Below, one piece after another: positions 1-61,997 of a DNA stretch of 64,000 nt. The first letter of the stretch is position 1, and each line of letters opens with the position of its first letter. Location: the NCBI RefSeq assembly GCF_932526225.1, contig NC_064041.1, forward strand, positions 5,390,046-5,454,045, written 5' to 3'. Origin of the DNA: Nematostella vectensis (Eukaryota; Cnidaria; Anthozoa; Actiniaria; Edwardsiidae). Position numbers and translations under genes: made by a program. The notes under the pieces are model-generated. The model saw nothing but the letters and a program-made list of their open reading frames with translations, did not search any database and was not told where the DNA came from.

Positions 1-49792
<49,792 letters not shown>

Positions 49793-49909
49793 AAGGTGCA
49801 TATCAATCAATGGCTGTCGTTTTTCTGAATGGTCTAAAAAAGCCTAGGGCGAGCGCGGAGGAGAGCTGTGATATTCTAAAACGTTAGGGACTAGGCTCCA
49901 TTTCCAAGA

Positions 49910-50020
49910 TGGCTGCCAGCAAAATCATAGTAAAAACGAATTCCTGCAAGTTTACGTGGAAATTCTCTACTTACAAAGCTCTAGAGCGACAAAAAAGCGA
50001 AAAAATGATTAGAAAAACGA
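49910..50020 (-). repeat. interspersed repeat family C, minus copy
   Basis: Reverse complement matches 9184-9292, including CATTTTTTCGCTTTTTTGTC and TTTACTATGATTTTGCTGGC. It lies in the presumed hemicentin 3' UTR. Confidence 0.7.
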
Positions 50021-50267
50021 TAGTTTTTAAAACAGGATTGGCTGATATACGATGACGTCACAGATACCTTAGCGCAAGTCACTGCACAAAAGCACATTTG
50101 AGTATGTGACGTCGTAAGCAGCACTTCAGGAATATCGTACTGAGCTTAAAGTTGATATATATCGCGGCGATTTTAAACTGCAAACAGCCCAGACAACTTG
50201 TTGCTAAAACCGCTAGGAAACTGCTAGCTAGGAAACTGCTAATATAATGCCGTATGGACATCTTGTG

Positions 50268-50491
50268 AATAAATATGTCTAAGAAAAATCCCATGTGTGT
50301 GTGACATCAGAAATGACGTTATAACTTTGACAGGCTACCCTGGCGTCATTGCAAAGTTCCCGTACATATGCATGACGTCATTTACATAAATTGCATGATG
50401 ACGTTTGAAGTTCTGCAAGAATGCAATACATTATTACAGAATAATCAAGACAAGAGAATATAATCAAGAGAAATCAATTATATAGAATAAA
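50268..50491 (+). terminator. candidate polyadenylation signals for hemicentin
   Basis: AATAAA at 50268-50273 (476 bp after the stop) and again at 50486-50491. Which one is used cannot be told from sequence. Confidence 0.45.
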
Positions 50492-50734
50492 GTGGCAAAT
50501 GAGATTGTGTCTGGTGATGTCTTTGTAGGGCTTACCGTCCTATCTTTTAGGTTATAAAAATCTACTAACTGCTATGCCTCGGGGGTGTATTTTTTCCCGC
50601 TTCTGCTATCCCTTAGGGAGTATCAACTCTCACGCTAGTGGGTCCTCACATCCTAATAACTACAGGTCATGAATATAGCCAGATGTGCTGGATGGTGACG
50701 TCATCAGGAAACCTGAAATTGTGTTTTTTTGTGC

Positions 50735-53700
50735 TTAAACACGAGGTTCCGCTATAAAAGGGAAAGCTCCTCCCAACCCCGGACTCAAGAACAACCAGTT
50801 AATATATAGATTTAGGCACTGCCTAAAAGCGGAGCCAGCATAAACACCTTTTGTGTTGACTGATCAAAGGTATTATTGGGGGATCTAGGATCCTGCTCTC
50901 TACTGAGATTTATTTATTGTACCAACCAAATGGATCCAGGCCTTATTCAATAATTCAAATTATGAAGTACATCAAAGTTAACAAGCACAATTCCTGGTGT
51001 GGATATGGCTGTCAAAGTTGTCAAGAGTCTAATGGTAAATTCTTATGTCCCATCATAGAAGTTCCATTATGAATATCTTTTTTTTAATAAAAACAATACT
51101 CCCACAAGCTTTGCCCTTGTGCAGAAAATGTCATGGATGTAACAGCATTCCAAAGATTCAAAATAATATATTTAGACTGTTTAGATGCCATACTAACTGT
51201 GATTTTTATGTATTGATTTAGTGGCGATTCTCTCCTTCATTGGACCGAATATTCAGAAAAATGTCTGGAAATTAAAATCCAAAAATATATCTCCTTTCAT
51301 GCATTACATATTGGTGCACCCCACTTTACCATATAGTGGCCTTGTTGTTGGTGGCCTACTCCCATATGAATGCAATGAAGAAAAAAACAGATTGAAAATG
51401 CTAACTTTTAATTTCAAACCAAACCCTTTCATTGATCTATGTTTGGGGTAGAGAGGAATCAAAGAATATCAATTGACTAAAAAATAATCGACGGGAGAGA
51501 AGATATAAAGTGAGTTGACTCAACTTGAAAGGTTTGGTGAGCATTTCTTGACATTTCCCCTTTCCCATTATCTTAACCCTTTCACCACCACAGGCTTTAA
51601 AGAGGCCATGTCTTTGTTACCCAAGCTATGTGAACAGAACAAGGTTGTTGCTAGTGTTATAAAGTTTAAGTATCTTGCCCTAAAAAAACCCTTCCCCTCA
51701 ATAAAAGTTCCATTAATGTACATTTGTAAAGCTACATTCTGACAAGCTTTGTTCTTGCGAAGAACAATGGATGAAACAGGATTTCAAAGATGGAATATAG
51801 TGTCAGACACAATTTTAGATAAGATGCAATGCTGAAGATTTAATGTACCATTTTAAGTGGTGATTTTCCATCCCCATGGGAATTAATATCTACAAATATA
51901 CATCCAGTAATGCATTTTATTTTGGTGTTTTGAGAAACCCTGGATCTAACTATTCCAATGAAATAAATCTAAACATCTAAAATAAATGTAATGGGCAAGA
52001 GACTTGGAAAGAAAATCCTAAAAAGAAAATATAAGTGAAAGTAATAAATGAAAATTTCTAATTTAAAAATCAAATCTGTTCATTAATTTATTTTTGGTGT
52101 AGAGGGGAAATAGCAAAGAGCATCAATTGCATAAAAATAGTCAACAGGGAGAAGAAAAAGGAAGAAATAGGACTCTTCCTTAAATGTTTGAAAAGAAAAT
52201 ATAATAACAATAATGTGATAATTATATTCAGTACTTTTCTAAAATATCCCCTTTCCCATTATCTTTAGGTTGATAGAAAACTGTTTTCTTTACAGATTTA
52301 TTATTTAAAAAGCAAAAATTTGTTTTTAGTTTTATATTATATAAGTATCTTGTTCTAAAAAAACCTATGAGAACTAGTGAACTAGTATGCTAGAACTACT
52401 ATGAACTAGTCATTTGCGCCCCCTCCCTTATGGTCCCACAGAAGTCAGGGGTTAATGTGGGGTTTTAGACCACTTTTTAACTAGAATATGTCAATAGGGG
52501 TGGTGGTATTGACTGTTTTTGACTCTTAGCTTGGAAACAGGCTTTTATTAAAGTTTAATCCCCCACCCTTCCCTGGGACCATGGGTGTGGGGGTATCAAA
52601 TGACTAGTGAATAAGAACATCCTACTATTCTCTTCAAGACATGATTTTCAATTCTCATGTCTTCCAGTCTTTAGCATTCATCTTGGCCCTCAGGTAGTTC
52701 CTGGTTCATAAAAGAGTGAAAACAATTATTTATTATATATTAATTATTTTAAAACAATCTTTTTATCAAGCCATTTATAATCTAACTAATTTTCCACAAC
52801 TATTTGAAAAAAAAAATAAACACATGAGATGCAAGATGCAGACAATAACAACAATACATATTGAAAATAGGTTTTTTTTATCCTCGGTAAGGAAAATTTA
52901 TCTTGTAAGTTGAAAAAGCTGCTGTATCTTCTAAGGATATGTATCTTCTTAGGACTAAGAGCACAGGATATAAAGACAAGAACGGTCTTCTTTAGCAGTA
53001 TTTGACAAATGCAACACGATATTGGTTAGCCTTTATGAAATATCTCAACACAATCAATCTGCCCTGAAGAAGTCTTATTAAAGACGAATTCCAGTTTTTG
53101 TTGCATTGTATTTTATTCAACACAATCAAGAATATAGATAAAACGAAGAATGTCAAAACAAAACTTGTTATGCTCAAATAATTTGATTACTAAGTTAAGT
53201 AATCGCATTCTCAAAGCATACAAAAAGGACAACAAAAAGCCTAATAACTGTCATATCCTCAATAGACAATACAAATAGTCGTCCGAAACTCACCTTGCAT
53301 TGTTTTTTTTTGGTCGCTTTCTTGTGGTTCTGTTCGCTTTTTAATGTGAACTGTTACTTGCTTAAATTTACTAGCTAAAACCAGATAAATCTTGGCGTGA
53401 ATGAATGTTAGTAGATCTCCTCTAGTTGACTTTATCCTTAAGTCACAAAATTTGAGGCAAAATAAATAATCATCGCATAATCGACAAGAACTTTTCCCCT
53501 TGCTCCGTGCTTGTATTTAGTCGCCATTTCGGGGCCGAGTGGGGCCTGGTGGCTGGCTGGCTGGCGAGTGACACCACAGGGTACCCGCGACCAAGTCGCA
53601 TACCTATACCATATTTCTATGCCTATGGGGCTACGCGCGCGGCCTGCGGCCGCGCTTGGCTCCGCTATCAATCGGCCGTCACTGAGTCAAAATGTCAGGA

Positions 53701-54150
53701 CAATTGCTCTGAGCGCTAAATTCAAATTTCATATTCTAAACCAAATCAATTATCATTTATCATTCCTAGAGTTGTCCATCTAAAAATGTTTCTGTCTATC
53801 GTAAAATAATCCTATACCATGCTGTGTGCGCTCTAAAATACGAGCATTTTCATCAAAGCGCGAGAATAATTTATGCAGGTGCGTTAGATTATGGATAGCG
53901 CAAATTTTAAATTTTGCACCGAAAACGTGAATGGACAGCAAATCACTAATTTATCGAACTCTTAACACAACTGTCTTGTTACCTGTGCAAAAAAAAGGTT
54001 TATTCCAGCCGACTGAGGCTCAGAGATAAGCAATTTTACAGGAGGCTTATAATTTGTGACTGCTAGCGTTGCAGTGTTCTGATTATGATTGCAAATTCGA
54101 GCCCGGAGGTGGGAGGAGCTTTCCCTTTTATAGCAGAACCTCGTGTTTAA
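50735..54150. mobile_element. 3.4-kb terminal-inverted-repeat element flanked by TTAA
   Basis: Left end TTAAACACGAGGTTCCGCTA (50735 on) and right end, its reverse complement with few mismatches over about 50 bp, ending at 54150. TTAA lies at both outer edges and could be the target duplication or part of the repeat. The interior is AT-rich with a diverged internal duplication of about 0.65-0.7 kb (51,040-51,240 resembles 51,695-51,860; CCCTTTCCCATTATCTT near 51,557 and 52,249) and a small nested MITE. No transposase domain is recognisable, so it looks non-autonomous. Confidence 0.85.
52408..52608. mobile_element. 200-bp MITE nested in the 3.4-kb element
   Basis: ACTAGTCATTTG...CCCCC...ATGGTCCCA at the left pairs with the reverse complement at the right edge (CAAATGACTAGT at 52,597-52,608). 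A related end is visible near 63,225-63,267. Confidence 0.7.
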
Positions 54151-55469
54151 GAGTTCGAAATTGCTTCAACCACACCATTGTGCTATACTTTAGGAGTGAG
54201 ATTTGCTGTTGACCACGCCCAAAGTGCTAAAAGGGTTAAATTTGATTTGTCGAAGATCACCCCCGTCCATTTTTATGGGGGTCCCCTAAGGCAACAACGA
54301 AAGGATGGATTCTCCTTTGACAAGCAAATATGTTCCCTTGCACTTCGAACAAATCTCTGAGAAAAACTGGTAGTTGACAATATTGAGACCCTAATCGTCA
54401 TCACTTTTTTACATACAATGTGCCATGGATGGGTCCAGAGAATAGAATTTATTTACCTGACTTATTTTATTATTGTGAGGCTAAGTGAAACACTTGCCCG
54501 AAAATACTTACTTAGAACTAGAAACCCAAGCTAATAGCATTAGAGTTATTTTCATAAACCCGTGAAACAAAGTGTGATAGGCAAAGTGTAATAGTCAGGG
54601 AAACACACAGGAGAACATGGAATTGGATTGAATCAGTGTAGAGTCATTTCAACACGTGAAATACTTTTTAGCTTATTACTAAAACACTGTAATGTCTTTG
54701 TTCTCCTTTGTTCTGGCTTAACTACTGAATTACACTTTAACAATGACATTTTGTTGAACGGCATTTTGAAAACACCTCTAATACAGTAAAGTGTAGTTCA
54801 CGTGTTAATAAAAATTACTCTAAGATAAGACTCATTCTTATATCCTATTTTTCTATCAATTGTTTTATTGGTAAAAACCATAATTCAACATACAGGTCTA
54901 AATTCTTTATTATCATACACCCTTATTTTCTAATATGACTCAAATATGATACAACTTTCGATTACATCACTGTCCCTAATTAGATCTAACAATTAATATT
55001 CATCAGAAAAGAACAAAAAAAAAAACCCCTCACGTAATAGCTGTTATTTAACCTGATATAGCCTGGGTGCATCTGGTTGCCAAATGCACGAAGGCTAACC
55101 TAAGCCAGTCTAAAGCTCTGGGCTGTATTGTTGGGAAAAACACGTAGCATTTTTCTATTTCACACACGTCAGCATAATGTTGCGCAGTGGTTGATTGACA
55201 TCTTTTGACTTAAGCCCTAACGAGCAAATTTCGGTCAATATCTCAAACTGTGCCAGCTATATGATGCTGTTTGAACGGCATCAATCTCGACAGGCATTTC
55301 TGGTACAGCCTAACAAAAAAAAGTTTCTTCTATATCCATAATACTAGAATACTAGGCTGTAGGCTGCCATAACACAACAACACAAAAAAAATCTATTGTT
55401 GTCCCCGCCCTTCCCTCAAACCCCTTCAGCCAATCCTAGGCACATATTTATTTGGTATCCACCCCAAAA
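54151..55469. other. intergenic, no gene seen
   Basis: AT-rich. A 60-codon ORF at 54,178-54,360 has no recognisable product. Confidence 0.5.
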
Positions 55470-55740
55470 GGGGACTTGCGCTAAGAGATCATGTGACTGT
55501 TTGGTAGCAAACTAGCGTGCGCTTAAGCTTTTAGCGGCAAAATAACAGCAAAAAACAGCAACTTATTCAGCGCTTATTAAAAAAGCCAGAATGCTTTCTT
55601 TTCTAAAAGGGTCTAGTTTCATTAAAAGATTTTATTTTTTGTTGTCCTCTGGTATGACGGGTGCAGTCATTTCTGATTTTTTTTATTGTTTTGTTTTGAA
55701 TTTGCCACCCAGGTCATGTGATCTCTTAGCGCAAATCCCC
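55470..55740. mobile_element. 271-bp MITE with ~28-bp inverted repeats
   Basis: GGGGACTTGCGCTAAGAGAT at the left and its near-perfect complement ATCTCTTAGCGCAAATCCCC at the right end. No coding region. Confidence 0.85.
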
Positions 55741-56181
55741 TACTGTTCTTTTCTCATATATGAGCAGAGAGAACTAGACATATCCCTGTTTGTAAATGCA
55801 CAAGCTAACAATTGACCCGATAAGACTACCTTATAAGACTTTTGAATTATGTTTTGCGCGGGTGGGCCCAAGGAGGTCCTCAACCACAGCATGGCTTATA
55901 ACTGATCCAGTGGTTATTGGTAGGTCACATACTGTAGATCTAACAATACTTCATGCTTAATTGGATTTGTCGCATCACCAAAGTCAAGCAGGCAAAGGCA
56001 CATGGACAGTACCTCCAATCCCTCAGACATTTTTTTTTTCAAACAATGTGCCCATTTTAATTTTTTTTCTACTTAAAAAAGGGGTGGATATCCCCCCAAT
56101 CCACCCCCCTGTACCCGCCCCTGAGCAGACACTGTGGTATCCTGGGTACTCAACATAGAATCAAGCCTCCCCTCACTGCTG

Positions 56182-56287
56182 TTATTTCCCCGCTTTTCTG
56201 TCAAACACTGTCATGTCATCTTCGTCGTCATCCTCTCGGTCGAGAGGCTGCATTTCTAAATCCCCTGTAGTGTGGATAACACCATAC
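56182..56287 (-). CDS. FAM174: FAM174-like gene, exon 4: cytoplasmic tail and stop
   Basis: Acceptor (minus) ttcactttacag, phase 2 in. Encodes (K)YGVIHTTGDLEMQPLDRE, an acidic DDDEDD run, MTVFDRKAGK and TAA at 56184-56182. The order YGVxxT...EMxPL...acidic cluster...xxFD is the signature of the FAM174/TMEM157 family C-terminus. An ATTAAA-type signal on the minus strand lies near 56,056-56,061. Confidence 0.9.
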
Positions 56288-56574
56288 CTGTAAAGTGAAT
56301 AGGATAGAGTAAAGAAATATCGATAACTTGAGACTTCAGCAGATAAACTCTGAACTAGACTGTATTCAAGTGACATTGGCAAAGGCCATAGTCATTGTCG
56401 TTTTTGTGCAGCAGCAACAGGGATTAAAGATAGTGCTATGATTAGCAGTAAGATGGTCGGTAACCTATTGGCCCATTAAAGGTCAGTGTTTACCCAGAGA
56501 TCGCACAACAAAAGTCATGCGCATTGTGGCAACTATAATACCTTTTACAGAAACATTAAGTTGCAATAGCGTAA

Positions 56575-57248
56575 GTACCACCACAGGCTATAGGATAATT
56601 TGACTCCGAAATGAAGTCTAATGTCTTGTTAGTTTTGAATAAGAACGTACTCCTACTTTGGCTGGATGTATTTGCCTTGGTTTCGCTTCTGCAGGGAGCT
56701 CTGTCCCTACACGCTTGCGACCTTCCAAACAACCGCTGTGTAACCGCCACCACCTGGTAAATGAGTAACTCGACCATTTTGACCGCCAGGGGCACTTTTT
56801 TCTCTTCACCATTATAATGTATAGATTCTTGCTATTTTAATTGCGCTTTTGTGTACATTTCCCTTGTGATGACAAGTCCAAAACAGTCCCAGCTTAGGAT
56901 GTTGGTGGTTGGATTTGTTTTTATAAGATCGGATCCATCATCACTGTTCCTAGTAACTTGTCAAGTAAGGGGTAAGAAAACGAGGAGATGAGAGAACAAT
57001 GGGAAGCGCTTCTTTTGCATACCCTGTTATTTTATAATGGGGAAGAGAAAAAAATGCGCTGCTGGGGGTCGATTTAGTCAAGTTACTTATTAACCAGGTG
57101 ACGGCATTTAGAAGGTCGCAAGCGTGTAGGAACAGAACTCGCTGCAGGACCAAATACATCCAGTCACAGTAGGAATAAATGCTTATTAAACACTAACAAG
57201 AATTTAGACCTCATTTTTGAGTCAAATTATCCTATAGCCCGTGGTACC
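56575..57248. mobile_element. long inverted repeat in FAM174-like intron 3
   Basis: Arm 56,575-56,820 matches the reverse complement of 57,032-57,248 with moderate divergence; shared stretches include GGCTATAGGATAATTTGACT and CTACACGCTTGCGACCTTC. Spacer about 210 bp. Likely a foldback element or two inverted copies of one repeat. Confidence 0.8.
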
Positions 57249-57441
57249 ATGACCATAGCCTACACTCGAGCTACAAAATAAATTAGTACCACCATTAAAA
57301 TATTCTATTGCTACTGGATCACACCACTGAATAGTTATTTAAATTTATGGTAAAAAAGTAAAAACTTATCACCAGCAAGAAAAAATGGACTAGCTTTAAG
57401 CCACAAGCAATCCGTTCAACAAAATTTTAAGAGTAACTTAC

Positions 57442-57524
57442 TTTTTGGATTTGCTTTTTCTTCTTCTTGTTTGAATTGTTTTAAATATAAAATATACAGC
57501 AATCAGGATACTTAAACCAACAGC
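57442..57524 (-). CDS. FAM174: FAM174-like gene, exon 3: transmembrane segment
   Basis: Acceptor ttcctttttcag, donor gtaagt; phase 0 in, phase 2 out; 83 nt. AVGLSILIAVYFIFKTIQ is a single hydrophobic helix, and TRRRKSKSK is the basic stop-transfer stretch, as in vertebrate FAM174A/B. Confidence 0.92.
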
Positions 57525-57648
57525 CTGAAAAAGGAAAAACAATATTTTCTCAATAAAGATTAGGGTAGTGGTCTTCTCATATAAAATAAATAATACTTAT
57601 AGGTCTGCTGAAGTCAAGAATGTAAAAGAACTCTATTTGGCCACTCAC

Positions 57649-57830
57649 AACATATAGCATTCTTTTTAAAAGTTCACGATTACTATCAGGTGGTAATCGC
57701 CCAAAGTCGCTTGTGTCGTTGAAGTTGACATTTAGCTGGACTGGTTCCGTGGGAGTTGGTGTGGCTGCTGATGTGTTGGTTGGTGTTGGTGTGGATGACT
57801 CAGTTGCAGATGCTTCTCTGACTAATGAAC
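57649..57830 (-). CDS. FAM174: FAM174-like gene, exon 2: luminal Ser/Thr/Pro stalk
   Basis: Acceptor tttttgtcccaag, donor gtgagt; phase 1 in, phase 0 out; 182 nt. Threonine/proline-rich stretch (TESSTPTPTNTSAATPTPTE) likely O-glycosylated, then NFNDTSDFGRLPPDSNRELL and KRMLYV leading into the membrane helix. Confidence 0.9.
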
Positions 57831-58481
57831 CTTGGGACAAAAAAAAGTTGACTTTAGATTGTTAAAACAGCTGTTTAATGGATGCACAGTTGTTTCTTGG
57901 GAATTTGTCCCCTAAGAATTTGTTGGCTAGCAGATTGAGGCAGTAAAATACTACACAAAGTTGATTAAAAATTGTAAATAAAGCCATAGTTCAGCCAGTT
58001 TTTAACCCCAGCTGGCAAAGTAAAAATCACTCATGTTATAATGCAGGATATATAGGTGAAAACGCCTTCATGGAAAAATAGAATCTCATGAGTTGTAAAA
58101 ATACTCAATTTTGTTGTCTGTAAAGATGCAATTGGGAACATTTCCCCCCCCCCCCCCCTAAAATGTTAAGACAAGTCAACTAGCAATGAGAAGATAATGA
58201 AGTAGAAGAGGGAGGGATGGTGTGTGTGATTAGAGGTCCACTGTAATTTGACAAATATTTGAATCACTTGAACCCCAATACAATAAAAGTGTGACATGGT
58301 TGTCGTGAGCTCAGTTAAGCAGACAAGGAAAGCTATCACAGGAACACACTTATCCCATCAGAGCTAAGGCAATCAAAACTCTATTCACTATTCTTTGCCT
58401 TTGGGCAAATAAAAAAATATATTTTTTTCGCTAAAGTATGTTTTCACTGAAACAATGTATAATAAAACAATTATAGTTTTT

Positions 58482-58584
58482 ATGATATCAAGAATAATCA
58501 ATGTCTTGCCAAGTGGAATCAATCTCAGCCTTTGGCCACACAAGATTCCACTTTTGTCAACATTGACTATTCTTGGTATCAATA
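58482..58584. repeat. 100-bp hairpin (FAM174-like intron 1)
   Basis: TGATATCAAGAATAATCAAT (58,483 on) pairs with 58,547-58,582 (GACTATTCTTGGTATCA). Probably a tiny MITE. Confidence 0.65.
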
Positions 58585-59392
58585 AAACCTCATCCAATAA
58601 TTGCTTAATAGCACTGATTGAAGAATGTAACATAGAGAAAATTGGAAAATGCTAAATACAGGTGCCTATATCAGACAAAGAACAGATGTTCCAGTGAATA
58701 TAAATGAATAAAAAAAAGAATTAATCAAAGCTTTCGAAAATGATATGTTTGCAGTATTCGAGGATGTATGAATTAAAAATACAAAGAACTAAGTATAATC
58801 CAATTAAAGAAATGTCAAATTTGCTGAGTGATTATAACACAGTTTGTGTATAATAAGTTGCCTTATTGGACCTGACAGGATACTAATAAAGTACAAGGTT
58901 TGTTATATTGTCGCAAGGCGTACTTTATATTAGACACACTTGTTTAAAATATGTTAACTTCTATAGCGGGATTAAAGATTCATATAATTATACAGATATA
59001 TCCTTTTTTCGCTAGACTATTTATAAGGTCTTTGGAGCTTAAAGTTCTCCATTCTTAATAAATCACTATTGTTTTTACCTATCAAATCCACGTCCTACAA
59101 GAGAACGACACGTCTAACGTCCTTTTCAGCGAGTTTGTCGCGTGACTAGAGTCTAAACTATCCCACATGCCAAATATAAAAGTACAGTAATAATATGCCA
59201 ACCGAGAGAAACTGATATTAAAAAATACAACGGCCATCCTTTGAGCCACTCAAGCGCTTAAGCTATAATTGGATATTGAATAATTAATCAAAATGTGTCG
59301 ATATTTGGTAGAAATTCGACTTGTTTAGAGCGTCGTAGAGTCTATAGTAGCGTAACACCGTTTGCTCGCCTAACCATGCTAATCTAACTCAC

Positions 59393-59453
59393 CTTCTATA
59401 ATAAGACAAACAATTATTGTCAGTAGAATCCATCTTAGGTCCAGGTTCGCCAT
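59393..59453 (-). CDS. FAM174: FAM174-like gene, exon 1: signal peptide
   Basis: ATG at 59453-59451; MANLDLRWILLTIIVCLIIE is a good signal peptide; donor gtgagt, phase 1 out. The four exons join in frame to 143 residues (61+182+83+106 nt): signal peptide, short luminal stalk, one membrane helix, acidic tail. Family members are small Golgi/plasma-membrane type I proteins, with human FAM174B tied to Golgi integrity; the exact function here is unknown. Confidence 0.88.
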
Positions 59454-60190
59454 GGTTAGATCAGTAGTGAGAGGGTAAGGCGGATTTCAAGGCGCTATTT
59501 TCGTGCCATTACAAGTTGTTTTCCTTTCTTTTGCTTTGCAATATGCAAATGCAGAAAGGATCGGGCTTAGCGCCCTGGCCTGCTCGTTCCAGTATTGCGC
59601 GAGCCGATAGAAACAGGTGCCCCGTGGAGAGCCCGGCCCTATTTTTCTCCTCGTTAAATTTTTTTTACCGCATGTCAATAGCCACAGATGCATCTTTTTA
59701 TACAGCACAGAAATTGCCTATAATTCCAGGTCGAGGATACAAGTGCAAACTGCATCTCGGTCAACGTCAGATAAAAATTGAAAAATAGTTATTTCAACCA
59801 ATTCCTACACATACAAAACTAAATATAGGACAGCAAAATGTCTCCAGGGAAAATCAAGAATCTTGTGCAGCACATTTGAATGACATTTTAGAGTGTCAAT
59901 GGGCAAGAGAAGTCTGGAGGCTCTGGTATCCAAGGTAGGGAGTTCCGCAGCAATGATTTTTTTCTTCTAATGGTTCAGGGAGATTTTTTTTTATTCTACT
60001 CTGTTGTGGAGACAATGGACTGCTTTCTTGATATCACACCATTGGCTCCTACCTGCTTACCACAGGGCTATTGCATGTAAGGGGTGGGGCAACACATTGG
60101 ACCAATAGTTTAAAGGCAAATTAAGAATGGCTTTGCACTAAACATTTTCTTAATTGTACTGAGCCCCCTGCCATACTTCAAGGCCTGCTA
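59454..60190. other. upstream region of FAM174-like gene
   Basis: No gene or clear promoter motif recognised; the transcription start probably lies within the first few hundred bases right of 59,453. Confidence 0.4.
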
Positions 60191-60194
60191 TAGG

Positions 60195-60850
60195 TGAAGC
60201 CTGTCCCTAGAAAGCAGGTTAGCACTAACCAGGAGATAATTAGCCACTTAAACAAGAGGTTCCGCTATAGAAGGGAAAGCTTCTCCCACCCCTGGGATTA
60301 AGAACAATCAGTTATCAATCAGCTGTCAAAGAGTCAACATGTCAGGACAATTGCTTTGAGTGCTCAATTCAAATGTTATATTCTAAACCAAAATATCATT
60401 CCTAGAGTTGTCCATCTAAAAAAGTTTCTATCTATCGTAAAATGCTATACCAAGCTGTGTGCGCTCTAAAATAAGAGCATGTTCATCAAAGCATGAGAAT
60501 AATTTCTGCAGATGCATTAGATTATGGATAGCGCAAAATTTAGAATTGGAAAGCAGCTCTTAACACAACTACCTCGTTACTTGTGCAAAAATAGTTTTTT
60601 CCAGCCGACTTAGTCTCAGATTAGCTGCAATTTTACGGGAGGTTTATAATTTTTAGTCTCAGATATTAGCTGCAATTTTACGGGAGGTTTATAATCTGTG
60701 ACTTTTGCATGGCAGTGTTCTGATTATAATTGCAAATAAGAGCCCAGGGGTGGGAGGATATTTTTCTTTTATAGCGGAACCTCTTGTTTAAAAAATGCAT
60801 TTATCCCTGGGGTTAGAATTAATCTGATTTCTAGGAGAAAAGGGCCCTGT
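60195..60850. mobile_element. family D MITE interrupted by a second element
   Basis: CCCTAGAAAGCAGGTTAG (60,205 on) and the reverse complement of ATTTCTAGGAGAAAAGGGCC (right side) are the two ends of the palindromic family seen intact at 28,270-28,401. The 544-bp element at 60,248-60,791 splits it. Confidence 0.75.
60248..60791. mobile_element. 544-bp deletion derivative of the 3.4-kb TTAA element
   Basis: Ends TTAAACAAGAGGTTCCGCTA and its complement, as in 50,735-54,150. Its interior (from GTCAACATGTCAGGACAATT) is colinear with the right-hand part of the large element (53,690-54,100), so it is an internally deleted copy. A ~50-bp interior piece (CAGATTAGCTGCAATTTTAC region) is duplicated. 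Confidence 0.85.
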
Positions 60851-60943
60851 ACCATTTAACTGGCCTTGGCAGAGTGAGAGAGATTTGAGTGTTATTTTAG
60901 CAATCTTAAAAAAAGGCAACAAAGAATAATTAATTTATGTGAG

Positions 60944-60949
60944 TTTATT
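60944..60949 (-). terminator. AATAAA polyadenylation signal (minus strand)
   Basis: TTTATT on the plus strand, about 75 bp beyond the putative last splice acceptor of the unrecognised minus-strand gene. Confidence 0.35.
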
Positions 60950-61219
60950 TTAACTTCCTCAATTACTGTACAATTGCATTAGAAATTATTCTTGAGCTAT
61001 CTCTATGTCTTTAACATTGAATCCTGCAAAAGATCAAAGAGAATTAAATGAATACATCCTGACCCTGTGTACAATGTTCAGCAATAGATGGAACTTTGAG
61101 CTAGTGTCTCAGAAGGATGGTGATTGTTGTCGTCACAATACTTTGTATTCAAGAGTAGCAAATATCAGCCAGTCATCATCGACACAACAGCCAACAAAGC
61201 AGAACTTACTAATACTTAC

Positions 61220-61287
61220 ATAGTTTGGAAAGATGTTCTAGATATTTCTTTGCTATAGTCTCCAAAGTTAGCAAATGGTATTTGGGT
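61220..61287 (-). CDS. unrecognised minus-strand gene, late exon
   Basis: Acceptor ctattttag, donor gtaagt; 68 nt; phase 2 in, phase 1 out. Reads (G)PKYHLLTLETIAKKYLEHL then SKL. If spliced to an acceptor at 61024 (gatcttttgcag), the next codon is TGA, split by the intron, which would end the protein. No family recognised. Confidence 0.45.
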
Positions 61288-61997
61288 CTAAAATAGAAAA
61301 TTTTAGGTTAGCACAGAGATATGTGGCACCTTACAACATTGCAAGCTATTGGAATAAAATTTCTGTATAAAGTTGGTTTCCTTTTGAGATTAATCAAGAG
61401 AATACATAGCTTGTTTTTTTCAAATGATTCAAGGGATTGGAGGTTAAAGTCAAAGGTTGCTTGACATGGAATGCATCAGTACTATCAACCCAGTATGTTC
61501 TCTTCATGCCAATTAGGCTTCTGCTGTCCCTAACTGGTAGTCATCATTTGCATTCCACAAACATAAATTGACCAAGAAACTAAAGAGTTATCCATTGCAG
61601 ACAAAATATAAGATACCCTAACATAGGCTGCATATCCCTTGATTGCATAAGAAAGAAAGCAGACAATTTTCTTGATTCAAATACAGCAGGCTTCTCATTA
61701 GCATAACGTACAAATCACTCTTTTTCATGACCTACTCTATTTATGGATGGGCTTGTTATACTTGAATTACTTCAAAGAGCATTCTTTTTCAAGTTTCTGA
61801 GCTTTGTACAATGCGGTGATGTTAATTCAAATTAGTTAGTAACCAGGATGCCACAACTTACTCAGTAAAACTAGAAGAGTGATTGTGCCATTGTAATAGT
61901 CCTTTCAGCTAGTAACTGTTAATAAACAGATATTCCAAGGGTTACCATTGCCATTTCAACAAATACAAAATGGAAAATGAAGCATTAATTGTGATGT

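Noticed and set aside
51221-51451. Transposase fragment in the 3.4-kb element
   Set aside because: The 76-codon ORF shows no catalytic motif or known domain, and the same region is internally duplicated non-coding-like sequence.
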